Source: Paracoccus acridae (GTDB lineage Bacteria > Pseudomonadota > Alphaproteobacteria > Rhodobacterales > Rhodobacteraceae). Taken from it: 64,000 bases of DNA. The notes below the pieces were generated by a model. It did not search any database. It was not told where the DNA came from and saw only the letters and a list, made by a program, of their open reading frames with translations. The translations under genes and the position numbers were made by a program. This document shows positions 27,995 to 36,324 of the stretch, piece by piece (the stretch's first letter is position 1; every line of letters starts with the position of its first letter). Location: assembly GCF_014642735.1 (NCBI RefSeq), contig NZ_BMIV01000002.1, positions 1 through 64,000 on the forward strand, written 5' to 3'.

Positions 27995-29335
27995 TCATCC
28001 TCCGTGACCCGAGGTTTCAAGATGCGCGGCCAGCCAGCGGGCCGTGCGCAGCAGCCTGGCGTCGTCGCCCCGCCGCCCGACAAGCTGGATGCCCATCGGC
28101 AGGCCGTTTTCGGCCCGGAACACCGGAAGAGTCACCGCCGGCATCCCCGTCAGCGTCCATAGCCCGTTGAAGATCGCGTCCCCGGTACCGGCCAGTCCCG
28201 CAGGCGCTGGCCCCGGTGCCGCCGGGCACAGGATCGCGTCGCAGCGTGCGAACACCGGCTCCATGGCGGCGTTCAGAAGCATCCGCCAATCAAGCGCCGC
28301 GATATAGTCGCGCGCGAGGACCGCCTTCCCTTCGTCCATTGCGCCTTTCAGGATATCCGACATGCGGTCCCGCCCGCGCCTTTCAAGGGCATGATAGCAC
28401 TTTGCCATTTCGGCGAAGTTGATCCGGCGGCGGATCGCGGCGGCGTCCTCCAGTCCAGGGACGGCCACCTCGAAGCACTGATCGCCCAGGAAGGTCGCCA
28501 GTTCCTGCACCGCCGCCGTGGTCTGCGGATCCGCCTGGTCCCAGTCGGGGGGCTTCAGGAAGGCAAAGACAGGGGTCACCGGCGGCGGGGCCTGGGCGGT
28601 ATCCAGCAGGGGCGGGGCGGGCAGGGGCTCGGTCGCCTGGTCGGCGGGATCGTGGCCCGCAAGCACCTGGGCCAGAAGCGCGCAATCGGCGACGCTGCGG
28701 GCGAAGACGCCCACCGTGTCCAGCGTGGGCGACTGCATCAGGATGCCGGTCCTGGGGATCAGGCCGAAGCTGGGCTTCAGTCCGACGACCCCGCAGAAGG
28801 CGGCGGGGCGGATCACGGAACCGCCGGTCTGCGTGCCCACCGCCAGCGGCACCATGCCAGCGGCGACGGCCGCGGCCGACCCTTGGGACGATCCCCCGGG
28901 CGTATGGTCGGGATTGTGCGGGTTGCGGGTCCGTCCCGGATGCAGAAAGGCGCATTCGGTCGTCACCGTCTTGCCCAGGATGATCGCGCCCGCCGCGCGC
29001 AGGCGCGCGACGATCCAGGCATCCTCGGCCGGAACCCGGCCCGCGTCGATGGGCGTGCCGTTTTCGGTGGGGATGCCCTTTGTGTCGATCACATCCTTCA
29101 GGCCCACCGGCAAGCCGTGCAGCGGTCCCAGGGGCCGCCCGGACTGGCGCCATTGGTCAAGCCGTTCCGCCTGCGCCAAGGCATGATCATTGTCGATCCA
29201 GGCCCAGGCGCCGATCTGCGGTTCCAGTTCGGCGATGCGGGCCAGGCAGGCGCGGACCAGATCGGCCGCCCGCAACGCGCCCGAGGCCAGGCGGTCGCGC
29301 AGTTCGACCGCATCGAGGCCAAGCACAGCCTGCAT
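27995..29335 (-). CDS. Amidase (amidase signature family)
   Basis: A 446-residue amidase-signature hydrolase. The Ser-cisSer-Lys triad is in LPVGLKDVIDTKG (Lys), [16 protein letters not shown] (cis-Ser) and TQTGGSVIRPAAF (Ser). No signal peptide, so cytoplasmic. The likely start MQAVLGLDAVEL is one base after the dctM stop (TAAGATG); ATGs at 29353 and 29362 inside dctM are alternatives. Placed directly after a TRAP permease, it probably hydrolyses an amide imported by that transporter. It is distinct from GatA in the same window. Confidence 0.9.
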   Translation of the reverse strand: MQAVLGLDAVELRDRLASGALRAADLVRACLARIAELEPQIGAWAWIDNDHALAQAERLDQWRQSGRPLGPLHGLPVGLKDVIDTKGIPTENGTPIDAGRVPAEDAWIVARLRAAGAIILGKTVTTECAFLHPGRTRNPHNPDHTPGGSSQGSAAAVAAGMVPLAVGTQTGGSVIRPAAFCGVVGLKPSFGLIPRTGILMQSPTLDTVGVFARSVADCALLAQVLAGHDPADQATEPLPAPPLLDTAQAPPPVTPVFAFLKPPDWDQADPQTTAAVQELATFLGDQCFEVAVPGLEDAAAIRRRINFAEMAKCYHALERRGRDRMSDILKGAMDEGKAVLARDYIAALDWRMLLNAAMEPVFARCDAILCPAAPGPAPAGLAGTGDAIFNGLWTLTGMPAVTLPVFRAENGLPMGIQLVGRRGDDARLLRTARWLAAHLETSGHGG

Positions 29336-29336
29336 C

Positions 29337-30761
29337 TTAGCGCGAGGGGCCATAGACGGCATCCGGCAGGCTGAAGACGATTTGCGGGAACAGATACATG
29401 ATCACCATGGATATGATGACCAGCCCGCAATAGGGAAGCATTCCCGCGAAAATCTCGGTCAGCTTGACGTTCTCGGGCGCGATGCCCTTGAGGTAATAGG
29501 CGCTCATCGCCATGGGGGGCGTCAGGAAGGCGGTCTGCAGGTTCAAGGCCACAAGAACGCCGAAGAACAGCGGGTCGATGCCGAACATCGGCAGAAGCGG
29601 CAGGAAGATCGGCACGAAGATGATGATGATCTCGGACCATTCCAAGGGCCAGCCCAGCAGGAAGATGATGAGCTGGGCCATGATCAGGAACTGGACGGGG
29701 GTCAGGTCCAGGCCTGCCACGAAGTCGGCGATGACCTTCTCGCCGCCCAGATAGCTGAAGACGGCCGCGAACACATAAGATCCGACGAACAGCCAGCAGA
29801 CCATCGCCGTCGTCCGGACGGTCAGATAGACGCTTTCGCGAAGCCGGTCGAAGGTCATCGCGCGATAGGCGGCAGCCAGAAGAATGCCACCAAGCGCGCC
29901 GATCGAGGCCGCCTCGGTCGGGGTGGCAAGGCCGAAGAGGATCGAGCCGAGAACCGCCAGGATCAGCGCGGCCAGGGGGATGAAGCTGGTGGTCAGCAGC
30001 CAGATCAGCTTGCCCAGGGGCATGGAAGGGACTTCATCCTCGGTCGGACGCGGCGCGAGGCTTGGGTTGATGATGGCCCGGGTCACGATATAGATGAAAT
30101 ACAGGCCGACCAGCACCAGCCCCGGCAGCAGCGTCGCGGCATAAAGTCGGACGATGGACACACCCGAGGTCGCGGCATAGACGATCAGCATGATGGATGG
30201 CGGGATCAGGATGCCCAGGGTTCCGCCCGCGCAGATGATGCCCGCCGCGAAGCTGTGGTTGTAGCGCATCTTCAGCATCTGCGGCAGCGCCAGAAGGCCC
30301 AGCAGCGTGACGACCGCCCCCACGATCCCCGTCGCCGTCGCAAACAGCGCGCAGGTGATCAGGGTCGCCACGCCCAGGGCCCCCGGCAGGTTCCGCGTCG
30401 CCACTGCAAGCGTGCTGAACAGCCGGTCCACGATATTGGCGCGCTCGACGATGTATCCCATGAACAGGAACAGCGGCACGGCCGTCAAAACCTCGTTCGA
30501 GATGACCGTATAGGTCTGGTTCACGAACAGGTCGAAGATCCTGTTGTTGTAGAACCCTTCAAGCCAAAGCTGCGTCGATTCCCAAAGCCCTGCGTCTTCT
30601 TCAAGCCGGTTGTATGACCGCCACATCCGGCCCGGATCGTAGTAAGCGTAATAGCCGAACCCGATGCCGATGGCCATCAGGGTGAAGGCGATGGGAAAAC
30701 CCAGAAACACGCAGAAAATGAAGATGCCAAGCATGAACAAGGCGATCTGGGGATCGGTCAC
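29337..30761 (-). CDS. dctM: TRAP transporter large permease (DctM)
   Basis: A 474-residue membrane protein of the DctM family with about 12-14 helices. Typical patterns are FLGFPIAFTLMAIGIGFG at the start, AVPLFLFMGYIVE, TATGIVGAVVTLLGLLALP, and GGTLGILIPPSIMLIVYA. It forms the ion-coupled channel of a tripartite ATP-independent periplasmic transporter with the DctP and DctQ subunits encoded upstream. Confidence 0.95.
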   Translation of the reverse strand: MTDPQIALFMLGIFIFCVFLGFPIAFTLMAIGIGFGYYAYYDPGRMWRSYNRLEEDAGLWESTQLWLEGFYNNRIFDLFVNQTYTVISNEVLTAVPLFLFMGYIVERANIVDRLFSTLAVATRNLPGALGVATLITCALFATATGIVGAVVTLLGLLALPQMLKMRYNHSFAAGIICAGGTLGILIPPSIMLIVYAATSGVSIVRLYAATLLPGLVLVGLYFIYIVTRAIINPSLAPRPTEDEVPSMPLGKLIWLLTTSFIPLAALILAVLGSILFGLATPTEAASIGALGGILLAAAYRAMTFDRLRESVYLTVRTTAMVCWLFVGSYVFAAVFSYLGGEKVIADFVAGLDLTPVQFLIMAQLIIFLLGWPLEWSEIIIIFVPIFLPLLPMFGIDPLFFGVLVALNLQTAFLTPPMAMSAYYLKGIAPENVKLTEIFAGMLPYCGLVIISMVIMYLFPQIVFSLPDAVYGPSR

Positions 30762-30806
30762 GACGCTAGCTCCAGCTTCGGGGTTGGCAAGGGGGACATG
30801 CCGGCG

Positions 30807-31391
30807 TCAGGCCGGACCGTGCGGATGTTCGTTGGCTTCCTGCTGCATCAGGATCGTCTCGGTTTCCTCGACATCGTGGTCCAGCGGGGGCCAGGTGCCG
30901 GTGCGGATGCAGATGATGCAGCGCATGACCTGCGCGATGCCCTGGAAGAACAGCAGAATGCCTGCCGCGACGATCACCGTCTTGAACTGATAGATGGGGA
31001 TGCCGGCGGGGCTGTTCACCGACACCTCGCCATAGCTCCAGGATCGGGCGGCGTATTTCCATCCGGCAAAGATCAGCGCCAGGATGCCGGGGAAGAAGAA
31101 GATCAGATACAGCACAAGATCGACCCGCGCCTGGGTCCTGTCCGACCACAGCCGGTACAGGAAATCGCCCCGCACATGGCCGCCGCGCGACAGGGTATAG
31201 GCGCCGCCCATCATGAACAGCGTGCCATACATCATGAAGCTGATGTCCAGCGCCCAGGGTGTCGGCCGGTTGAACAGATAGCGGACCATGACCTCATAGC
31301 TCATCCCGACGGTCATCAGGATGATCAGCCATGCGAAGGCCTTGCCGAACCAGGCCGAAAGGGCGTCGGCGAACTGGATGTACTTCTGCAT
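30807..31391 (-). CDS. dctQ: TRAP transporter small permease (DctQ)
   Basis: A 194-residue membrane protein with four helices. It shows AWLIILMTVGMSYEVMVRYL, then the DctQ pattern TPWALDISFMMYGTLFMMGG and TLSRGGHVRGDFLY. It bridges DctM and the binding protein. Gene order DctP-DctQ-DctM is normal, with short gaps of 67 and 45 bases. Confidence 0.94.
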   Translation of the reverse strand: MQKYIQFADALSAWFGKAFAWLIILMTVGMSYEVMVRYLFNRPTPWALDISFMMYGTLFMMGGAYTLSRGGHVRGDFLYRLWSDRTQARVDLVLYLIFFFPGILALIFAGWKYAARSWSYGEVSVNSPAGIPIYQFKTVIVAAGILLFFQGIAQVMRCIICIRTGTWPPLDHDVEETETILMQQEANEHPHGPA

Positions 31392-31458
31392 TGCGCAAAG
31401 CTCCTGGCAGCCACGTCACGGGGTGGGCGGGCGCGGGGACATCCCGCGCCCCTGACGG

Positions 31459-32595
31459 TCACAGCTTCAGCTTGCCGGGATAGTAATGTTCGTAGGCAAG
31501 CCCCAGGTCGGGCGCGTTCATCAGTTCGTAATAGGCCACCTGTTCGGTCCAGGCGCGCTGGCTGTCCATGACCTTCTTGTTGAAGGGATCGGCTTCCAGA
31601 TCCACGATCAGCTTGTCCCATGCCTCGATCTGGGCGGCCAGGATCTCTTGCGAGGTGCGGTGGACGGTGACGCCGCCCGCGGCCAGTTCGGCCAAGTCCT
31701 TCGAATACTCGCGCATCGCCAGGGCCAGGTTCGCCGTCGCCGAAGCCTCGACGCCGTATTTCAGGATCGCCTGCAGATCCTCGGGCAGGTCGTCCATGAA
31801 ATCGCGGTTGAAGATGAACTCGAAGGATTCCGAGGCCTGATGGTACGATGCGAGGTAATAGTTCTTGGCGACGTCCTGCGCGCCGAAGCGGCGGTCGGAC
31901 GTCGGGTTGTTGAACTCGAAGGCGTCGATCACGCCGCGCTCCATCGCGGGGACGATCTCTCCGCCCGGCAACTGGGCCACGGACATGCCCATCGCCTGCA
32001 ACAGGTCGGCGGCAAGGCCCACGGTGCGGTATTTCAGCCCCTGCACGTCGGCGACGGCGTTGACCTCGTTCTTGAACCAGCCGAAGGGCTGTGCCGGCAT
32101 CGGCATTCCCATATAGCCATAGACGTTCAGGCCCAGGATATCCTGGGTCAATTCGCGGTAAAGTTCAGCGCCACCCCCCTGATAGAACCAGGCCAGCATC
32201 GTCGAGGCCGAGCCGCCGAAGACCGGGCCAGTCCCGAAGAAGGACGCCGCCTTCGACTTGCCGTACCAATAGACCGGAACGGTATGGGCCGCGTCGATCA
32301 CGCCGTCATGCACCGCATCCATGACCTGGAAGGCACCCACCACGGACCCGGCGGGCAACAGGTCGATGGTCAGGCGACCCCCCGACATCTCCTCGACCCG
32401 CGTCACATAGTCCTGCGCCATCTGCTGCCAGATGTCCGAGGCGGGCCAGGACGTCTGCATCTTCATGACGATCGGGGCTTGCGCAAGCACGGGCGGCGCC
32501 GCCAGGGCCACCGCTGCGGCGGCGGTTCCGCCCATGGCGCCCGTGCGCAGGAAAGATCGGCGCGAGAAACGCGCTGAATCGACAGTGTCGGTCAT
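31459..32595 (-). CDS. dctP: TRAP transporter substrate-binding protein (DctP)
   Basis: A 378-residue periplasmic binding protein with a twin-arginine signal peptide (FSRRSFLRTGAMGG, cleavage after PPVLAQA). The mature start VMKMQTSWPASDIWQQMA and the motifs LPAGSVVGAFQVMDAVHDG, LKYRTVGLAADLLQAMG and GVIDAFEFNNPTSD resemble the TakP/2-oxoacid-binding branch of DctP proteins, which are often Tat-exported. The start MTDTVDSA follows GGGAGGACACCG. A divergent 2-hydroxyacid dehydrogenase fits an oxo- or hydroxyacid ligand, but this is an inference. Confidence 0.93.
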   Translation of the reverse strand: MTDTVDSARFSRRSFLRTGAMGGTAAAAVALAAPPVLAQAPIVMKMQTSWPASDIWQQMAQDYVTRVEEMSGGRLTIDLLPAGSVVGAFQVMDAVHDGVIDAAHTVPVYWYGKSKAASFFGTGPVFGGSASTMLAWFYQGGGAELYRELTQDILGLNVYGYMGMPMPAQPFGWFKNEVNAVADVQGLKYRTVGLAADLLQAMGMSVAQLPGGEIVPAMERGVIDAFEFNNPTSDRRFGAQDVAKNYYLASYHQASESFEFIFNRDFMDDLPEDLQAILKYGVEASATANLALAMREYSKDLAELAAGGVTVHRTSQEILAAQIEAWDKLIVDLEADPFNKKVMDSQRAWTEQVAYYELMNAPDLGLAYEHYYPGKLKL

Positions 32596-32799
32596 CGGTG
32601 TCCTCCCAGACAATGAAGCCGCTTGGCGCGACATTTTATTGCCTGCTCAATAGGGACGACGAAACGGATTTGCGCAACTGTACTTTTGTGGGACATTTTG
32701 CATTTTTTTGATCTATTGCACATTTGCCGCGCCTAGATAGCCGTGGATGACTTACGGCCCGCCCGGTCCGTCCGGCAGGGCCAGGACTTACAGGGGACC
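32596..32799. promoter_or_regulatory. Divergent promoter region, TRAP operon / hydroxyacid dehydrogenase
   Basis: This 204-bp spacer contains an unusually AT-rich core (about 32670-32735). The octamer GACATTTT occurs twice in direct orientation (32630-32637 and 32692-32699), and a related ACATTTG follows. These are possible operator half-sites for a shared regulator. No regulator gene is adjacent and exact promoter boxes are not clear. Confidence 0.35.
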
Positions 32800-32802
32800 A
32801 TG

Positions 32803-33765
32803 ATGACCAAGCCCAGACTGGTGATGACCCGCAGGTTCCGCCCGGCGGTCGAGCAAAGGGCCGCGCGCGATTACGACGTGGTCCTGAATCCCGACGACAG
32901 GGTGCTGTCCCCGCAAGACCTTGTCGCCGCCTGCATGAACGCCGATGCGGTGATGGCCTGCCATTCCGAACTGTTCGGCGCCGACGTCATCCGCGCCCTT
33001 GGTCCCCGCCTGAAGATCATCGCCAATCATTCGGTAGGCACCGACCATGTGGATCTTGCGGCGGCCGCGGCGGCAGGCATCACGGTCACGAACACGCCCG
33101 ACGTGCTGTCCGACGCGACGGCGGAAATCGCGATGCTGTGCATGTTGGGTGCCGCCCGGCGCGGCGCGGAAGGCGACGCTCTAGTCCGGTCGGGTCAGTG
33201 GAATTTCTGGTCGCCCGACTTCATGGTCGGCCGCCAGGTCACGGGCAAGCGTTTCGGCATCCTGGGAATGGGCCGGGTGGGCCAGGTCGCCGCCGAACGC
33301 GCGCGCGGGTTCGGGATGCAGGTCCATTACCACAACCGGCGGCGCCTGCCGGCCCATCTGGAAAAGGGCGCGGTCTTTCACGACAGCCTGGAAAGCCTGC
33401 TGTCCGTGTCGGACGTTCTCAGCCTGCACTGCCCCGCAACGCCCGGGAATGACGGGATCATCAACGCCCGGACCCTGGCGATGCTTCCCGACAGGGCCAT
33501 CGTCGTGAACACCGCGCGGGGAATGCTGATCGACGAGGATGCGCTTGTCCAGGCGCTGCAATCGGGCCGGCTTTTCGCCGCCGGCCTGGATGTGTTCAGG
33601 ACCGAACCCGGCGGCAATCCCGCACTGGCGGCCTTGCCCAATGTCTTTCTGCTGCCCCATATCGGGTCGGCCACCGAAGAAACCCGCGATGCGATGGGGT
33701 TCAGGGCGCTGGACAACCTCGATGCGTTCTTTGCAGGCCGCGAGCCGTCGGACCGCGTGGCCTGA
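32803..33765 (+). CDS. D-2-hydroxyacid dehydrogenase (glyoxylate/hydroxypyruvate reductase type)
   Basis: A 320-residue NAD(P)-dependent dehydrogenase reducing 2-oxoacids to D-2-hydroxyacids. The Rossmann motif is GILGMGRVGQ. The catalytic set is Arg in VVNTARGMLIDE, Glu in DVFRTEPGGNP and His in LLPHIGSATEETR. The N-terminal catalytic domain has KIIANHSVGTDHVDL. Arg and Asn in YHNRRR after the second strand suggest NADPH preference. The start is ATG 32803, six bases after AGGGG; ATG 32800 is an alternative. Divergent from the TRAP operon, so probably functionally linked. Confidence 0.92.
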   Translation: MTKPRLVMTRRFRPAVEQRAARDYDVVLNPDDRVLSPQDLVAACMNADAVMACHSELFGADVIRALGPRLKIIANHSVGTDHVDLAAAAAAGITVTNTPDVLSDATAEIAMLCMLGAARRGAEGDALVRSGQWNFWSPDFMVGRQVTGKRFGILGMGRVGQVAAERARGFGMQVHYHNRRRLPAHLEKGAVFHDSLESLLSVSDVLSLHCPATPGNDGIINARTLAMLPDRAIVVNTARGMLIDEDALVQALQSGRLFAAGLDVFRTEPGGNPALAALPNVFLLPHIGSATEETRDAMGFRALDNLDAFFAGREPSDRVA

Positions 33766-33788
33766 CGGGGCAGGGCCTGCGGCGCGGA

Positions 33789-34112
33789 TCACTGGGGCAG
33801 GGCATAGGTCGCGGTGATCGAACCGTACCAGTCGGACAGGGCCTTGATGTCCTCGTCCGTCAGGTCGCGCGCGATGATGCTCATTTGCGGATCCTCGCGC
33901 CTGCCCGCGCGAAAATCCTGCAACTGCTTGGACAGATAATCCGCGCTTTGCCCGCCGATATTGGGGATCATCGGGTTGGTCCCCATACCGTCAAGGCCGT
34001 GACAAACCCGGCAGGTCTGGGCCTGGCCCGGCGGGGTGGCCGTCTGCGCCAGAGCGGCCCCGGCGCCCAGGCCGAACGCGGTGACAAGAACCGCGCCGAA
34101 CAATGATTTCAT
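33789..34112 (-). CDS. Class I cytochrome c (c4/c553-like)
   Basis: A 107-residue periplasmic cytochrome with a signal peptide (MKSLFGAVLVTAFGLGAGAALAQ). The single heme site is CRVCH; the distal Met is probably in NPMIPNIGGQ or DPQMSIIAR. The phrase GQSADYLSKQLQDFRAGRR is typical of c553/c4 domains. It lies 54 bases downstream of the sorbosone-dehydrogenase-like gene on the same strand and is likely its electron acceptor. Confidence 0.9.
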   Translation of the reverse strand: MKSLFGAVLVTAFGLGAGAALAQTATPPGQAQTCRVCHGLDGMGTNPMIPNIGGQSADYLSKQLQDFRAGRREDPQMSIIARDLTDEDIKALSDWYGSITATYALPQ

Positions 34113-34166
34113 GATGTGATGCCTTCGTGGAGGGATGCGGGGCGGCGGACGCCGCCCCGGCCTGGA

Positions 34167-35528
34167 TCAGTTGGCAGGCGCCGGGGGCGGTGTTTCCGCC
34201 GCGTCGCCATCGGCGCCCTCCGCTGCCGCATCGGCGGCCTGCGCATCCGTGCCACCGGCGGCGCTGTCCTGCGTCGAAGCATCCCCTGTATAGGCGATCC
34301 GCCAGATCGCCCCGGCAAAGTCGTCCGACACCAGCATCGACCCGTCGCGCAAAAAGGCGATGTCCATCGGACGGCCCCGGTATTCGCCGGTCTCGCTGTC
34401 CAGCCAGCCATCGGCGAAGACCTCGGTCCCGGCGGCATTGCCGTCGGCATCAAGCCGGGTGAACATGACCCGCGCGCCGATGGGCGTGGTCCTGTTCCAG
34501 CTGCCGTGCTGGGCCGAGAAGATGCCGCCGCGATATTCCTCGGGGAACGAGTTTCCGGTATAGAACCTCATGCCCAGGTCGGCCGCATGGGCGTCCATCT
34601 TGACCTGCGGCTCGACGAATTCGACCCCGTCGGGGCGCGGGACTTCCTTGTAGTCGGGGACCTCGACCTCGGCATTGGTCCAGGGGAAGCCGAAATGCTG
34701 GCCTGCCTCGGTCTGGCGGTTCAATTCGCCAGGCGGGATGTCGTCGCCCAGACCGTCCACCTGGTTGTCGGTGAACCACAGATCGCCGTTGGCCGGGTTG
34801 AAGTCATGCCCGACCGAATTGCGGACGCCCCGTGTGAAGACCTCTCGCTCGGTGCCGTCGATGTTCATACGGATGATGCCGCCGATGCCGATCTCGTCGT
34901 ATTTTTCCAGCTTGTCCTGGGGCTGCACGTTATAGGGCTGGCCCAGCGAGATATAAAGCTTGCCATCCGGGCCGATGCGGCAGACGCGGGCGGTATGGTT
35001 GAAGCTTTCCTCCTCGGCCGGGATCAGCTGGCCTTGCGACACCACGGTGCCCACGGCAGGGTCGGGGCCTTCGAAGAAGAATTCGGCCGCCGGAAATTGC
35101 AGGACGCGGTTGCGTTCCGCGATATACAGGAACCCGTCGGGCGAGAAGCAGGGACCGTTCGGAATGTCGAAGGTCAGCGAGGGGGCGAAATCCATCACCT
35201 CGTCGGCGACCCGGTTCCGGTCGCGGTCCACGACCGACCAGACCTTGTCCTTGCGCGTGCCGACAAACACGACGGTGCCCTGCGGCGCCACCGCCATCGA
35301 CCGCGCGTCCGGGACGACCGCATAAAGGCTGACCTCGAAGCCGTCGGGGACATTGATATGCGGCACGATCGCCTTCAGCGATTCCGCGTTCGGACCGCCC
35401 TGGTCGATGCGGGTGAAGGTGGCGTCGGTGCGCTGCATTCCCTGCAGCGTTTCCAGGTTGTCCTGGGCAAAGGCCGGCGTTGCAAGGGCAGTCGTCAGAA
35501 GCAGTCCGCAAAGTCTTGCGTGTCTCAT
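34167..35528 (-). CDS. PQQ-dependent sugar dehydrogenase, sorbosone dehydrogenase-like
   Basis: A 453-residue periplasmic beta-propeller enzyme. The signal peptide is MRHARLCGLLLTTALATPAFA. Propeller motifs include DGFEVSLYAVVPDARSMAVA, NHTARVCRIGPDGKLYISLG, GVRNSVGHDFNPANGDLWFTDN and FSAQHGSWNRTTPIGARV, as in L-sorbosone dehydrogenase and soluble glucose dehydrogenase folds. The last 35 residues are a low-complexity Ala/Asp/Glu tail ending in PPPAPAN. The start follows GGAGGAGACACC. PQQ binding is expected from the family; no PQQ synthesis genes are in the window. Paired with a cytochrome c. Confidence 0.88.
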   Translation of the reverse strand: MRHARLCGLLLTTALATPAFAQDNLETLQGMQRTDATFTRIDQGGPNAESLKAIVPHINVPDGFEVSLYAVVPDARSMAVAPQGTVVFVGTRKDKVWSVVDRDRNRVADEVMDFAPSLTFDIPNGPCFSPDGFLYIAERNRVLQFPAAEFFFEGPDPAVGTVVSQGQLIPAEEESFNHTARVCRIGPDGKLYISLGQPYNVQPQDKLEKYDEIGIGGIIRMNIDGTEREVFTRGVRNSVGHDFNPANGDLWFTDNQVDGLGDDIPPGELNRQTEAGQHFGFPWTNAEVEVPDYKEVPRPDGVEFVEPQVKMDAHAADLGMRFYTGNSFPEEYRGGIFSAQHGSWNRTTPIGARVMFTRLDADGNAAGTEVFADGWLDSETGEYRGRPMDIAFLRDGSMLVSDDFAGAIWRIAYTGDASTQDSAAGGTDAQAADAAAEGADGDAAETPPPAPAN

Positions 35529-35701
35529 GGTGTCTCCTCCCTGATGCAGTCCAATGTCTTGAACGATCGGGCGGCGCCTCCTCCAAAGGCCACCCATCGC
35601 AACGGTCAGGACCGACCCGTCTGGCGAACGGAATTCGCGGTTCTTCTGATGTTCAGGCGTGTCGGTGCCTGACCGGGTATGATCTATGATGGCGTAGGCT
35701 T

Positions 35702-35729
35702 TTCAACAGCTTTGTTGAATCCATCAGAC
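35702..35729. mobile_element. Solitary IS-end-like sequence (IS903/IS5-type terminus)
   Basis: GCTTTGTTGAATCCATCAGA (35709-35728) resembles the terminal repeat of IS903-like elements, which from memory read GGCTTTGTTGAATAAATC. TTCAACA-GCTT-TGTTGAA also makes a perfect 7-bp dyad here. No transposase or second end is present, so this would be a scar or a chance match. Confidence 0.35.
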
Positions 35730-35796
35730 CAAATGATGCCACGCCAGGCGCAAGGCAGCACATACCGATCGTCGGACCGCAGGACGTTTTGGCGGC

Positions 35797-36324
35797 TCAG
35801 TCTTCAGCGCGGTCGGCGCGCCAGGCGTCGGGATGCTTCGACTGCCGCTGCGCCAGAACGCCCGAGGCCTTGAGCCGCGCTTTCAGATCCTCGACCGGCG
35901 GTGCATAGACGAAGCCGAAGGACACGCAGTCGTCCCGTCCCTCGACCGCGTGATGCAGCCGGTGCGCCTGGTAAAGCCTGCGGAAATAGCCCCGCCGGGG
36001 AACATAGCGAAACGGCCATCGCTGGTGGACCAGCCCGTCATGGACGATGAAATAGATCACGCCATAGACGGACGCACCGACCGCCACCCACCACAGCCAG
36101 GGCCACCAGGCGCTGCCGATCGCGAACAGCAGGATCGAGATCACGGCGAAGACCACGGCGTAAAGGTCGTTCTTCTCGAAGGGACCGTGGGTTTCCTCGT
36201 GGTGCGACTTGTGCCAGCCCCAGCCCAGGGGGCCGTGCATGATCCAGCGATGGACGGAATAGGCGATGCCCTCCATGGCCGCTACGGTCAGGACGACGAT
36301 GATAATTGGCATCAGGATGTTCAT
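35797..36324 (-). CDS. crtZ: Beta-carotene 3-hydroxylase
   Basis: A 175-residue membrane di-iron hydroxylase adding 3- and 3'-hydroxyls to carotenoid beta rings. The histidine boxes are HRWIMHG, HKSHHEE, HDGLVHQR and HRLHHAVEG. Four hydrophobic segments are visible. The start MNILMP overlaps the crtW stop by ATGA, so the pair is coupled as in astaxanthin-forming Paracoccus clusters. Unlike those clusters, crtY, crtI and crtB do not follow. Confidence 0.96.
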   Translation of the reverse strand: MNILMPIIIVVLTVAAMEGIAYSVHRWIMHGPLGWGWHKSHHEETHGPFEKNDLYAVVFAVISILLFAIGSAWWPWLWWVAVGASVYGVIYFIVHDGLVHQRWPFRYVPRRGYFRRLYQAHRLHHAVEGRDDCVSFGFVYAPPVEDLKARLKASGVLAQRQSKHPDAWRADRAED

